A stretch of DNA of 64,000 nucleotides from contig JASANG010003323.1 of NCBI GenBank assembly GCA_030248215.1, forward strand, positions 1-64,000, in the 5' to 3' direction. The DNA comes from Enoplolaimus lenunculus (taxonomy: Eukaryota > Nematoda > Enoplea > Enoplida > Thoracostomopsidae). A model generated the notes under the pieces. The model worked only from the letters and a program-made list of their open reading frames with translations, was not told the origin of the DNA and did not search any database. The position numbers and the translations under genes were made by a program. This document shows positions 21,079 to 32,058 of the stretch, in pieces. Every line of letters starts with the position of its first letter. Position 1 is the first letter of the stretch.

Positions 21079-21288
21079 CACTGTAAAAAAATGGTGAGTC
21101 AAATTGACTCTCTACGAAATAGGCTCTACGGGACTATACAAATTGAGTCAAATACGACTCTTCCAGAGTCAAATTCGACTCATTGAGTCGCACGTTTGAC
21201 TCTCGTGGAGTCGAATTTGACTCAGTTTGCGTAGTCCCGTAGAGCCTATTTCGGAGAGAATCAATTTGACTCACCATTTTTTGCAGTG
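21079..21288. mobile_element. P-family palindromic MITE
   Basis: CACTGTAAAAAAATGGTGAG at the left and GACTCACCATTTTTTGCAGTG-type right end form a near-full-length inverted repeat. It carries several TGAGTCA/TGACTCA heptamers. Confidence 0.85.
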
Positions 21289-21324
21289 TGTGATAGGTCA
21301 TTTTACATTGCATTGCATTTGCAA

Positions 21325-21504
21325 ATTCGAAGCGGACCCGTAGCCAGAGGGGCATCACGGAGGGACAGCACTCCTAAGACATTTTGCCCCCAGCCTATAG
21401 GAAATTTTCAACTTTGCTTGCAAGTCATCGAAAACCTTTATATGACCCTCCTAAACAATATTTGCCCCCCCCCTGAGCAAGGAGAGCTGACTACGGGCCT
21501 GATA
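21325..21504. mobile_element. G-family MITE
   Basis: GACCCGTAGCCAGAGGGGC at the left; AGCTGACTACGGGCCTG at the right. The interior includes GGAAATTTTCAAC and TCATCGAAAACC, typical of the family. Confidence 0.65.
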
Positions 21505-21794
21505 CGAACTCACTATAAACATCGTAATATCTGCACTTTTGTCTTCGTAGTTTTTAACCGATTTTAAATTGACAGAAACTGTCAAAAAATTTGAATTTTA
21601 AACCCTTAAAATATGAAACAAAAATGTCCCACACCAGTAAATACGAGAACAACGCTCTGTGCCACCGTTTGAGATTAACTTTAACTTTATTCATCATTTA
21701 AATTTTTCGTATGTTTGTCGTTTAAAACTATAGAGTCAAGTCAAAAAATACAAAAAAAAAACATTAATAACTGTTTGGTAATGTTTGAAATACT
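21505..21794. other. intergenic, nothing recognised
   Basis: AT-rich sequence between the G and T elements. Confidence 0.3.
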
Positions 21795-22425
21795 GGCCCA
21801 TGTAGAGATCAGGGGCGGAACGTTTTTCTGTGACACTGTAATAGAGTTAGTTAGCTTAAGGTTTAGACTATTTTTTTTGCTTAGGATTTTAGGTTTTGGC
21901 ATAGACTTAGGCTTAGGAATACTATCTCATTGTTTACGCTTAGGCTTATGCTCAGGCTTAGGAATATGCTCATTCTTACGCCTAGGCTTAGGCTTCTACT
22001 TCCTGTATTGACCCGAGTAAGAGGGGGGTAATAAGAGGGGGTCCCCATTTTGGGTCCGAATCATTAGAAGTCCGTATCCCTAACAAGAGTCCGTAAGCGG
22101 ATAGAGTCACTAAACCCTAATTAGAGTCCATAAATGTCAATCAACCCTAATTGTTGCGCATAAATGACTCCAGGGCCAAATAATTTGAGTTCGAAACTTT
22201 AAAGCGCACTTAAATTTTGAAAGTACATTCTTAAGTATATCCTTGCGGCGGAGCGTGGTTCAAAAATAAATAACAGTCCGTAACCGAATAACAAGGGGAG
22301 ATACCTTCTGGAGAGGCCAAATAAGTATCAGTCCCCCTCTTATTCGGGTCACTACAGTAGGCTTAGGAATATGCTCATTCTTACGCTTAAGCTTAGGCTT
22401 TCCGCCACTGTTTTTTACATTGACC
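21795..22425 (+). mobile_element. T-family MITE split by an R element
   Basis: Starts GGCCCATGTAGAGATCAGGG and ends TCCGCCACTGTTTTTTACAT-TGACC. The TTAGGC array continues on both sides of the R element at 22003-22356. Flanks GAAATACT (21787-21794) and TAAATTCT (22426-22433) match at 6 of 8. Confidence 0.75.
22003..22356. mobile_element. R-family MITE nested in a TTAGGC array
   Basis: CTGTATTGACCCGAGTAAG at the left and CTTATTCGGGTCACTACAG at the right. TA follows the right end. The array resumes at once (GGCTTAGGAATATGC), so the R insertion is younger than this T element. Confidence 0.8.
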
Positions 22426-22433
22426 TAAATTCT

Positions 22434-22915
22434 TTTTAACCCTGAAGATGGTACTAGTGCCAGAAACCACACTTCTTGTACGGCTATGGTCTATGATGAC
22501 AAACAGCTCCTATACTTTAGACGATTATTGCGGCGTTTTAGCAGCTGCTGTAAACCCGATAGTTGTTTGTTTCATATATATACATGACGTAAATGTCTTT
22601 TATGTATAAGGCAAAACTGAAAATAATTTTTGATTTGAGCAAAATTTGTCATTAAAAATTGATCAGCTGAATTTTTATGTTTTTAATGTTAATCCTTTCT
22701 CACAGGAATATTTTCTATTTCATCCGAAAATCAATTTCAAGCTAAGATTCGAATACCGTACACTGGAGTGGGAGACATTTGCTGTCACCATACTCAGCGA
22801 TAGGAGTTTAGGAATGTGCTTATAATACTGTTTCGCTATGTTCTTTACATTGGGCGTAATTTATATACTGCATTGAGCATTTCTTGCATACATTGTGCTG
22901 AGTTATTCAAAGTCA
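22434..22915. other. intergenic, nothing recognised
   Basis: Includes CCACTGGAGTGGGAGACATT (about 22759), faintly like the tRNA-like part of a reversed B element (CACCATACTCAGCGATAGGAG at 22777). No gene. Confidence 0.35.
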
Positions 22916-23170
22916 CACTGTAAATTCTAGCGAATTGGTTTTTACTCAGAATCTCAGCGTTGAATGCACTCAGAAGTCTGATCTCTGAATTAGGTCTTTC
23001 AGAACTCAAAATTCTGAATTGAATGAACTCCTTCTGAATTAATTAATCAACTCACCCGGAATTAAATCAGCTCAGAGCGAGTTAATGTTTACTGTTATTA
23101 ACTCAGAAGCGCACTGAAATAGCTAATTCTGTATCTGAATTGACTAATCAACTCATTGGAAGTTACAGTG
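22916..23170. mobile_element. Q-family MITE
   Basis: CACTGTAAATTCTAGCGA at the left, TTGGAAGTTACAGTG at the right, with repeated AACTCAG and CTGAATT motifs throughout. Confidence 0.7.
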
Positions 23171-23301
23171 TGCGAAGGAGTTACCAGGTCACAAATTATA
23201 AAGCCTCAAACCAGTAATACTGTTGTAACCCAACCATAAAGGCGGCGTAATAAGATAAAGTTCCTATTTTAAGCCCGAATTAAGCGGAGTCTGCATTCCT
23301 A

Positions 23302-23502
23302 CACTGAAAAACATGATAATTAAAATTGACTCTCTCCGAAATAGGCTTTTCCTGACTACAGAAACTGAGTCAAAAATCCGACTTCGTCAGAGACAAATTG
23401 AGTCGAATTTGACTCAGGCGGAATCGAATTTAACGTCAGATTGTGTACTCAGTAAAAGCCTGTTTCGGAGAAAGTCAATTTGGCTCACCTTTTTTTGCAG
23501 TG
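23302..23502. mobile_element. P-family palindromic MITE
   Basis: CACTGAAAAACATGATAATT at the left, CACCTTTTTTTGCAGTG at the right, TA on both sides (23300-23301, 23503-23504). Confidence 0.8.
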
Positions 23503-23504
23503 TA

Positions 23505-24295
23505 TATACAGGAGTACGTGCCAATTCGCCAACAGAAATGATGGTTCAGGTTGAGTTAATTAATATTTAAGTCTGAGTTAACTAGCATTGAAACTTAACT
23601 GAAACGCCAGGCTTAATTGTTAATTAGATCAGAACTCAAAAGTATATGTACAACATTCGTTCATAGACGATGCGTGCTTTTATTACTTAACTAACATTAG
23701 GTTTTGGTTGCCAACTGTATTAAATATCGCGTCATTAAAGATTTTATGAATAATTTTGAACAAAATCCGTTGTATTTTTAAATGAATTTATGGAAATTTG
23801 GCAATATAATTACACAGCAGGTATGCTTAAAGCTTTGTAATTTCAATATTATACATTAATACAACTTAAAAGCCTAAGCTTGATTTATGTTATAAGAAAG
23901 ACTATGCGGAGCCAGGGAGTCCTTTTTAAGGTGTGGTTTTAGATTTGGTTTTAGTTTGATTTGAGTTTTTAGATTGAAATATGGTTTAAGAGTAGCACGG
24001 CCACCCACATATAGTTTTGGTGTTGTGAAATCGCATTTCTCAAGCAGCAAAATGCGTTTAAAAATTGTTGAAAATGAATTTGAAATTTTTACTGAACAAA
24101 ACAATTAACCAAATCAAACGTCAACGCCGAATTATAGAAGACAGCAAGTATTTTGTGTGCGATCTAAAATTGTCTGTTCAAATATTTCACTGGAATAAAC
24201 CGGCCTTTCAGTTGAATATTGATTCGAGATATCATAAAATTATATGTAAACGGTTCAGGAATGTATCAAACCATAAAATACTATGTATATATTGC
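23505..24295. other. intergenic with GAGCCAGGGA repeat
   Basis: 23884-24015 shares GGAGCCAGGGAGTCC and AAGGTGTGGTTTTAG with 18907-19049. A Q-like scrap (GGTTGAGTTAATTAATA) is at about 23548. No gene. Confidence 0.4.
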
Positions 24296-24400
24296 TCAGT
24301 GAGTCGAATTTGACTCTGACGGAGTCGAATTTGACTCAGTTTGCGTAGTCCCATAGAGCATGTTTCAGTGAGAGTCAATTGAACTCACCATTTTTTGCAG
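24296..24400. mobile_element. P-family right half
   Basis: From GAGTCGAATTTGACTC to CTCACCATTTTTTGCAG; the left arm is missing. Confidence 0.7.
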
Positions 24401-25160
24401 TATATAGTTTTGAACATGTGAATTTTCATTGAATAGATATGACGCTGCTCAGCGTCACATGACTATAGTTTGAACCGCGTTTTAAAGTACAAATGAACAC
24501 CGCAATAAAGTCACGTGTACCGGGTAAACGGATATCCGGTCTGTGATAACTTTGGTTTGGTCTGGTGATCAACAAAGAGACGGCATTAGCACAAATTCTA
24601 TCTCTTAATCGCTATAACATACTTACAATAGCTGTATTTGAGAACTTTTTGCTTTTATACAAGAAAATGCCGGGCTTCAGTATCTTTGATACTGAAGTCA
24701 AAGTTTCAGTGTTAATGAAACTTCCTTCTCAATAGTCACCTTGGTGTACGCATGATATTTTGGAAGTTGCATTAGTCTATTTGTGTTTTTGCTTGGTACA
24801 GAGACTAAATATATATACATCAGGGATCGAACAGGAACTATAAGTTTTGCCACAACAGGAACAGGAACAGGAATTGAATTTCTGTGCGCACGAACCGGAA
24901 CAGGAACCGTAATTCGAAGTAATTTTCGTCACCAAATTACTGCTGCAGTGTTTACAAAGCGTATACCAAAAGTGGCTTAAGCGAATTTTCGCCGTTTTTA
25001 ATCATCATGTTTTGCGAAAACAGATCAGAAACAGTTTATTAACAAGATTGACATAATCGCAAAAACACTCATTTTGAAATGATTTTTCAAAGTCAAAGTT
25101 TCCAATATTGAAATCACTATGAATAATTTGCCACAATACCGTAAGAAATTCCGGTTGAAC
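24401..25160. other. intergenic with GGAACAGGAAC repeat
   Basis: About 24825-24925 has repeated ACAGGAACAGGAAC and CCGGAACAGGAAC. About 25118-25160 (GAATAATTTGCCAC to CCGGTTGAACCCTG) matches a motif at 13408 in an RPS8 intron. No gene recognised. Confidence 0.4.
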
Positions 25161-25162
25161 CC

Positions 25163-25345
25163 TGATACATGTTTATATATGTATATATACATACATGTTT
25201 ATATATAGATATATATACATATATAAACATGCATGTATATATAAATATATACATATATAAACATGTATGTATATATCTATATATCTATATATATAAACAT
25301 GTATGTATATATACATACATGTTTATATATATGTATATATAGATA
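25163..25345. repeat. ATATAC/TGTATA-rich tandem repeat
   Basis: Alternating ACATGTTTATATATG and CATGTATATATA units, strongly self-complementary. Confidence 0.9.
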
Positions 25346-25700
25346 TATCCCTGTATATCCTTGGTTGTTTTATCTTCTTGGTACGAGTATATAGGTATAT
25401 ATTGTTCCTTGCCAACGTCCAGTTGTTTGTGATGTCCCACCGCCGGTACATATATACATAGTGATAGACGAGGCATAAAGCGACAAAGCAGTTTCTCACC
25501 GGTTTGTAGAAGGCGTTCATGATTGGGCTGTTTTCAATATGTATATACTGGTAAAGACATCGGCGGTAATGGTACGAGCGCATTTTTATTGTGAGCGCTG
25601 TTCGAAAACGCTTTTTGAATGGTATTTGCGAGCGCACATGTCAGTGCGCTTTTTTGCGTCATTTGTATCTCCCAAATGAATTAGTCTTGAACGTAAATGT
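25346..25700. other. between AT repeats, nothing recognised
   Basis: Short unrelated frames on both strands; no domain. Confidence 0.3.
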
Positions 25701-25702
25701 TC

Positions 25703-25767
<65 letters not shown>

Positions 25768-25900
25768 CGTTATATATATTATATATATAATATATATCCT
25801 ATATATATTTATATATATATTTATTTATATATATATTATTTATATATATTTATATACATAAATATATTTATATATTTATATATATTTGTATATATATATG
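25701..25900. repeat. AT-rich microsatellite
   Basis: TATATA and TATATTTATA tracts; the Ile-Tyr reading frame across it is an artefact. Confidence 0.95.
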
Positions 25901-25902
25901 TA

Positions 25903-25980
25903 CTGTACAGACCCGAGTGAGAGAGGGGACTTTTGTATTGGGCCTCTACATAGGGTACCATACTAAAATTGGTGTTTGGC
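25903..25980. mobile_element. R-family left-end fragment
   Basis: TACTGTACAGACCCGAGTGAG and GGGCCTCTACATAGGGTACC-like sequence; no right end nearby. Confidence 0.5.
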
Positions 25981-25992
25981 TTTTAGGTCACT

Positions 25993-26246
25993 TCTCTGTA
26001 AATCCCAGTGAGTTGATTTTAACTCAAAATGAATTGAATGACTCAGTCTGAGTTCGGACTTTGACAACTCAGAATTTTGAGTCAATAAAGCTCACTCTGA
26101 TTTAATTATTCAGATCACCCGGAATCAACTAAACACAGAGCTCGAATAAAAACTCAACTCAGAGTGAGTTAATGTTTACTGTTTTAACTCAGATATAACT
26201 AACTTTCCGTCTCAGTTGATTAATCGGTTTATTGAAATTTACAGTG
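25993..26246. mobile_element. Q-family MITE
   Basis: CTCTGTAAATCCCAGTGAG at the left, TGAAATTTACAGTG at the right, with GACTCAGTCTGAGTT and GAGTTAATGTTTACTG inside. Confidence 0.7.
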
Positions 26247-26347
26247 TTCACTCGCGACCTTTTATTCACTATATATTGCATATCACACCGCCCTATTATA
26301 AATATGTTGATTCGCCACTGGCTCAGGTGACACAGTCATTATCGAAC

Positions 26348-27154
26348 GCAGCTACTGACCCCCGTCTATAGCAGCTACTGACCCCCGTCTATAGCAGCTA
26401 CTGACCCCCGTCTATAGCAGCTACTGACCCCCGTCTATAGCAGCTACTGACCCCCGTCTATAGCAGCTACTGACCCCCGTCTATAGCAGCTACTGACCCC
26501 CGTCTATAGCAGCTACTGACCCCCGTCTATAGCAGCTACTGACCCCCGTCTATAGCAGCTACTGACCCCCGTCTATAGCAGCTACTGACCCCCGTCTATA
26601 GCAGCTACTGACCCCCGTCTATAGCAGCTACTGACCCCCGTCTATAGCAGCTACTGACCCCCGTCTATAGCAGCTACTGACCCCCGTCTATAGCAGCTAC
26701 TGACCCCCGTCTATAGCAGCTACTGACCCCCGTCTATAGCAGCTACTGACCCCCGTCTATAGCAGCTACTGACCCCCGTCTATAGCAGCTACTGACCCCC
26801 GTCTATAGCAGCTACTGACCCCCGTCTATAGCAGCTACTGACCCCCGTCTATAGCAGCTACTGACCCCCGTCTATAGCAGCTACTGACCCCCGTCTATAG
26901 CAGCTACTGACCCCCGTCTATAGAAGCTACTGACCCCCGTCTATAGCAGCTACTGACCCCCGTCTATAGCAGCTACTGACCCCCGTCTATAGCAGCTACT
27001 GACCCCCGTCTATAGCAGCTACTGACCCCCGTCTATAGCAGCTACTGACCCCGTCTATAGCAGCTACTGACCCCCGTCTATAGCAGCTACTGACCCCCGT
27101 CTATAGCAGCTACTGACCCCCGTCTATAGCAGCTACTGACCCCCGTCTATAGCC
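26348..27154. repeat. 23-bp minisatellite, about 35 units
   Basis: Unit GCAGCTACTGACCCCCGTCTATA repeated with almost no divergence over about 800 bases (read unit as GCAGCTACTGAC plus CCCCGTCTATA). The only variants noticed are one GCAG to GAAG change (about 26923) and one unit short of a C (about 27050). Spacer-less and identical, so not a CRISPR array. The homogeneity implies recent expansion or ongoing conversion. Confidence 0.97.
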
Positions 27155-27758
27155 GGCCGAAGCTTTTTTCACTTCCTGGTTTAGGCTAAACGACACCGTA
27201 ATCGCTAAAAACTGTAATTTCTCTACCGGTTAAGCGTACATAAGTGCAAATTGGCATAGTAGGGTTATATCTTCAGTAAAAAAACGCTAAATATTAATAT
27301 TCTGTGCTGCATTTATATTTGAGGGACTTAATATCCTACCCTGTATATATACTTGAGAGACTAAGATTCTTATATTCTGATTGAACCTGTAAATTTTCAC
27401 AATAAGCTTCTATCTTTACGATACAGGCTACATGTATCGCTAAGCCGTTGAAGCATCCAAGCCCGAAGCCGCTCTCAGCTGCCGGGGCGACGCTCAACCT
27501 TTCGCCCCTGCAAAATTTGTTCCGACCCATAAAAGTTTAGCCGCGTTTGCAAAGCCAATTCAAATGCCTGCATTCTCCTGCGAATATATTATTTTGATTC
27601 GTTTTGGCCTTTTGAGCTGGCTACAGGCCTGCAACAGTGGCTAAAAGTGAAAATGTTTTTGTCTCAAAAACCATTTTATTTTAAAAGTTATGTCAAAATT
27701 GACAATAAAAACAAATATTGATGTTTTTTTCGGCCGACGAGGTTCGATTTGCCAGCCA
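27155..27758. other. intergenic, nothing recognised
   Basis: No repeat ends or exon motifs. Confidence 0.3.
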
Positions 27759-27759
27759 A

Positions 27760-27859
<100 letters not shown>

Positions 27860-28095
27860 TTAATCAAATATATTGGATTTTATTTGCCGTTTGGTACGGT
27901 TTGCACGGCCGTAGCAAGATTGAGGCATAAAGGGGGAACAGCTATCGTAAAAAATAGCCTGCTGGCCTGGAGAAAATTTTAGCCAGTTTGTAAAAGCTAA
28001 AAATCTCTTATATAGGCTATTCATATCATTTTATACCTCCTAGCATGTTGAGCTTCCAACGGGTCTTAATTGGGCCACTACATTATATCGGCAAC

Positions 28096-28296
28096 GGTCA
28101 GTGTATAAAACAGGACCGTAGTATAAGTATATTCCTAAACCTAAGCCTAAACATAGGAATGGGCTTATATTTAAGCCTAAACATAGGAATGGGCTTATAT
28201 TTAAGCCTAAGCCTAGACAAACATAGTCTAAAGCTTAAACTTACTCTATTGCAATTCCGCAGAAAAACTGTTTTGCCTCTGATTCTTATATGGACC
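28096..28296 (-). mobile_element. T-family MITE
   Basis: GGTCAGTGTATAAAACAGG at the left, CTGATTCTTATATGGACC at the right, with two copies of an AACATAGGAATGGGC unit inside. Flanks TCGGCAAC and TCGTCAAG match at 6 of 8. Confidence 0.65.
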
Positions 28297-28304
28297 TCGT
28301 CAAG

Positions 28305-28693
28305 GAATAGTAGATTTTGGTGATAAAATGAAAAATGCTACTTTTTGTGTTTTTAAGCTTCTCTGTTAGATTTCCTGGGGTACCCTAACCAGAAAATACC
28401 AGTCGACGAGCTAGCGAGGCTTCTAGTGCGACAAGCAAAATGTTCTTAGTATAGAATTCTTTTAATGCTGTCGAATACTATTTTCGATCAGGAAGGGGTG
28501 AAGATGTCCGTAGCGAGGGGGATTGCGTGTACCCTTGTTCCGCAATTGTGGTCCTAACCTGTTGTTTCGAACCGTAGTTTGCCAGGTTGTTCAAACTCTC
28601 AACTTCAGTTAATAAATCCCGTCTGTCTATGATCAAATTGATTGCGTTCATTAGCGAACAGACTCTCGTTCTATAGCAAGTGTATATAAACTT
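28305..28693. other. intergenic, nothing recognised
   Basis: Unclassified. Confidence 0.3.
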
Positions 28694-28852
28694 GGATCAT
28701 GTAGAGATCAGGGGCGAAACGTTATTCCGTGGTATTGGAATAGAGTAATCTTAAGACTTGGACTATTTTTTGTCAGGCTTAGGCTTAGGCTTAAGAATAT
28801 GCTTATACTGCTGTTTTGCCATAGTTCTTTCTATACATTGGTCGTTCCTTCT
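28694..28852 (+). mobile_element. T-family MITE, short
   Basis: GGATCATGTAGAGATCAGGG at the left, TTTCTATACATTGGTC at the right, with only about three TTAGGC hexamers between. No clear target duplication. Confidence 0.65.
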
Positions 28853-29006
28853 AAGCGAGCTGTTACTATGATTTTTTCAAATTGGATAATATTTGAATAC
28901 TGCGTATTTGTATTATTTCACTGAAAGCGTTAAAGGGCGGGATCCTGTTTAACTTAATGGATTTTTGTCTTTACGCACATTTCCCCCTGGTCAAACAATT
29001 TTACAC

Positions 29007-29215
29007 ACACCGTAAAAAATGGTGAGTCAAATTAACTTTCCCTTTATAGGCTCTACGGCACTACATAGACTGAGTCAAATTCGACGCCGCCAGAATCATA
29101 CGTGCGACTCAGTGAGTCGAATTTGACTCCGGCGGAGTCAAATTTGACTCAATTTGTGTAGTTCCGAAAAGCCTATTTCGGAAAGAGTTAATTTGACTCA
29201 CCATTTTTTGTAGTG
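29007..29215. mobile_element. P-family palindromic MITE
   Basis: CACACCGTAAAAAATGGTG at the left, CTCACCATTTTTTGTAGTG at the right, GACTCAGTGAGTCGAATT at the centre. Confidence 0.8.
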
Positions 29216-29552
29216 CAGCGCCAAAAAATTGTATGTTACGCTTGCAAACATTTTCTCTACAACCGTATACTTTTACGGTTACTGCGAAATTAATAGAATT
29301 TAATTCAAAATTCTTTTATTTTTCAAGTGGCTGATCCAAAAATTCCGATTTGGAGACAAATAATTATTTCAAAATAATTGGCATCGAAGCTCTTGCCAAC
29401 CTTTTGGCTTTAGTCTTAATTTAGTAACAGATTGCAGGCCTTGAAATGGCATCTATTAAAATATAGTTCATTTGATGGTTCCGTTTAAAATGAATGAGTT
29501 ATGATATACCTTTTGTCGACCGTCTTGCTCTTCGAGAACTACTCAACCATGC
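29216..29552. other. intergenic, nothing recognised
   Basis: AT-rich and unclassified. Confidence 0.3.
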
Positions 29553-29700
29553 CCATAGCCAGCTCACCTTACTACGGGGTCTAAAATTTTTTCATGACGG
29601 GCATACAAGGGTTTTCGAAATCTTTAATACAAGCAATGCTGAACATTTTTTAAGACTGCCAAATTTTTCAAGGGTGTGCCCCCCAACGTCCCTCCTGACC
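29553..29700. mobile_element. G-family MITE, eroded
   Basis: CATAGCCAGCTCACCTTACT, AAAATTTTTTCATGACGGGC and GTGTGCCCCCCAACG follow the order of the G consensus. Confidence 0.5.
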
Positions 29701-30173
29701 CTTCGATGGATACGGACTCATACTCAAAAAACACAGAGCATATGTGTTTGGCATATTTTTATGCTATTTACTTAGTGCAATTTGTCAAATCGTTTTTCAA
29801 ATCTGTGTTCAAAATATTCAAACGGTTGTTTGCGACAGCTCAAACAGGCTTTATCCCACGGCAATTCGATCAAAATGAGACTATCGTTAAAATTCAAATG
29901 TACACATACACAAGATACCAACAACCCGCGCTTATACGCGACCTTTTGGATGCGATCTATCTGGCGCTAAGTAGCCGGGTGTCCGCCTGTGGCGTGGTTT
30001 CTTGCACGCACGCTTTCTTGGTGTTATTTTTAGTTTTGAACAACGATCGAAAAAGAACGGATTATTCGCGTGTTTGTTTAGTGTCAAATTTCAACTCTTG
30101 AAAATAAATTTCTTACTGGCAGTCATTGCGGCTTAGACTCGATGGGGATCATGGTTCTCTCTACGCTCGTTTA
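29701..30173. other. intergenic with long unrecognised frame
   Basis: An open frame at about 29676-30101 (141 codons) overlaps the eroded G element and shows no recognisable domain; treated as chance. Confidence 0.3.
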
Positions 30174-30175
30174 TA

Positions 30176-30211
<36 letters not shown>

Positions 30212-30260
30212 TATATCCATATAAATATATATTAATATATATGAAATATATATATATATC
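30174..30260. repeat. AT-rich microsatellite
   Basis: TATATATA tracts with interruptions. Confidence 0.9.
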
Positions 30261-30384
30261 GGTATATATACTTACCTATATGATAGGAATTATTGATTTA
30301 TACGAGCGCGAGCCAACAACGATCCTGAAATTTCTAAAACGAAAGGGCCGTGTTACACCTAATAATGAGTTCTAACCGCTAATA

Positions 30385-30484
30385 CACTGTAAAAAATGGT
30401 GAGTCAAATTGACTCTCGTCGAAATAGCCTCTACGAAACTGCACCAACTGAGAGTCAAAATTCGACTCCGCCAGAGTCAAATTC
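30385..30484. mobile_element. P-family left half
   Basis: CACTGTAAAAAATGGTGAG preceded by TA, continuing to CGCCAGAGTCAAATTC. The right arm is missing and unrelated sequence follows directly. Confidence 0.7.
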
Positions 30485-30494
30485 TGCGCGTACA

Positions 30495-30747
30495 AAATCT
30501 TAGTTTTGATCCCTGCTGCAAGGCCTTGGTCGTGGTTAGCCACCTTGGGGTCGCCAGTGATACGACCGACAATTCTTTTCTCACAAATAGGTCGAATGTC
30601 GCGACGTGTCGTATACAGTGGCATAAATTCTTCAAAGGTCTCCGTATGAATTGGTATTTTTTCGCTTGCGCGTGAAAACGAATCACCAAAAAGTGCTATA
30701 TTTTGATTTTGATGTATGGTGGGAGGTACGGCGTTGGGTTCACCCAT
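30495..30747 (-). CDS. possible coding exon, unknown protein
   Basis: On the minus strand, ATG at 30747 opens about 84 codons of non-repetitive sequence (MGEPNAVPPTIHQNQN, ALFGDSFSRASEKIPIHTET, GRITGDPKVANHDQGLAAG) with a balanced amino-acid mix. It lies 14 bases after a TTTCAG, with TAA in frame just before the ATG. A possible donor GTACGC falls near 30495, where a P-element half begins. It may be an orphan exon, a gene fragment or chance; I recognise no family. Confidence 0.25.
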
Positions 30748-30857
30748 TTATGGGAATTCGCCTGAAATCTGTACACTAAAATGTGAGAAAACTTGAGCCA
30801 TATTGTGATTTGTTGGCGTGACATGGCTGAGTAATTTGAGATGACAAACGAAGTTGT

Positions 30858-31075
30858 GGCCAATATAAAGAACAGTGGCGGAACAGTATTATAAGCTTAT
30901 TTCTAACCTAATCCTAAGCCTAAACTTAAGCCTAAGCGTAGCAATGCGTGTATTCCTATTCCTAAGACTAAACTTAGGCCTAAGCCTAAACAAAACAAAA
31001 ACTGGTCTAAAGCTTAAGCTTACTCTTTTGTAGTCTCAAAGAAAAAACGTTTCGCCCCTGATCTTTGCGAGGGCC
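30858..31075 (-). mobile_element. T-family MITE
   Basis: GGCCAATATAAAGAACAGTG at the left, CCCCTGATCTTTGCGAGGGCC-type right end, CCTAAG array and the inner TCTAAAGCTTAAGCTTACTC block. The flanks do not match well. Confidence 0.75.
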
Positions 31076-31984
31076 AAAATTTCGAATGGTGCTTCATGGG
31101 TTGAAAAACTGAATCCGTGTCTAAAAATGACTGTACAAAAGTCTCAGAGGGGGTGGTTGACACATGAAACGAACCCCCTGGTTAGTAATATCCCTGCACT
31201 CTCTCTGACGGTACTTTGTCGAGAACCTGAAAACCCAAGTAAAAAGCGCACCATAGACCGTAGCCAACCTCAGAGGGTGTGGGTAGGAAATATAAACGAT
31301 GTCTATGCAACAAATCAGCCTAAGTGTGACCCAAGGCTTTGCGAGGAGGGTGACACACCTTTTTAGGCAGAATTCAGAACCGCATCGTCCCCATGGCTGT
31401 TGTTCATGAAAGAATAAACATATTAATAAGAACGCAACGATAACAAAACACTGATTAGACAAACATTGCAGTGATGACGATGTCGTTAAAGCATAAAACC
31501 TCAAGAAACTTTAAATAATAATCTTTGTAGCTAAGTAATTAGCTTAGTTTGATTTTTGCTTCAATTATTTGACTCAGACGAACAATTCTCAGAATCACAC
31601 TAGAAACAGTATTGACAACGCTTGACAAGCTGCTATATACAGAAATTGAACAAAGTAGTTTAAATAGGTGATGCTTAGTACAATTGTGTAATCTCAAAAT
31701 TTTCGATTATAAGGCTCCGCAGAAGCTTTTGTTGCCTGTCTGGTAAAACTTATTCCAGGCAGGGCTGCGATCCTGTACCCCCCTACTCTTTCATCCTCCC
31801 GTCAGGTTGATTCAATTGAATCGTTTCAATACATATATGACGTCATAAAACTTGGACAACTTTGATGTTTTAAAAATGCCGACTTTCAACCATCCATTGA
31901 AAACCTCCGACTTAAATGAACACAAAACAAACTTAAGTAAAATCATGATTTAAAATGGATTCAAATTCAAGTCATGTTTCGAAA
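31076..31984. other. intergenic, nothing recognised
   Basis: Frames at 31121-31504 (minus) and 31127-31366 (plus) overlap each other and show no domain. Confidence 0.3.
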
Positions 31985-32058
31985 TCCCAACCATATTTAA
32001 CTCAGAAATAGCTAACTCGCTCGCTTCTGAGTTGAATAATCGAACAGAGTTTTCAGTG
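31985..32058. mobile_element. Q-family fragment
   Basis: TAACTCAGAAATAGCTAAC to AGAGTTTTCAGTG. Confidence 0.45.

Noticed and set aside
26348-27154. CRISPR array
   Set aside because: Units abut directly with no unique spacers and the genome is a spliced eukaryotic one.
29676-30101. 141-codon plus-strand frame as a gene
   Set aside because: It begins inside an eroded G element, has no domain and overlaps other frames of similar length.
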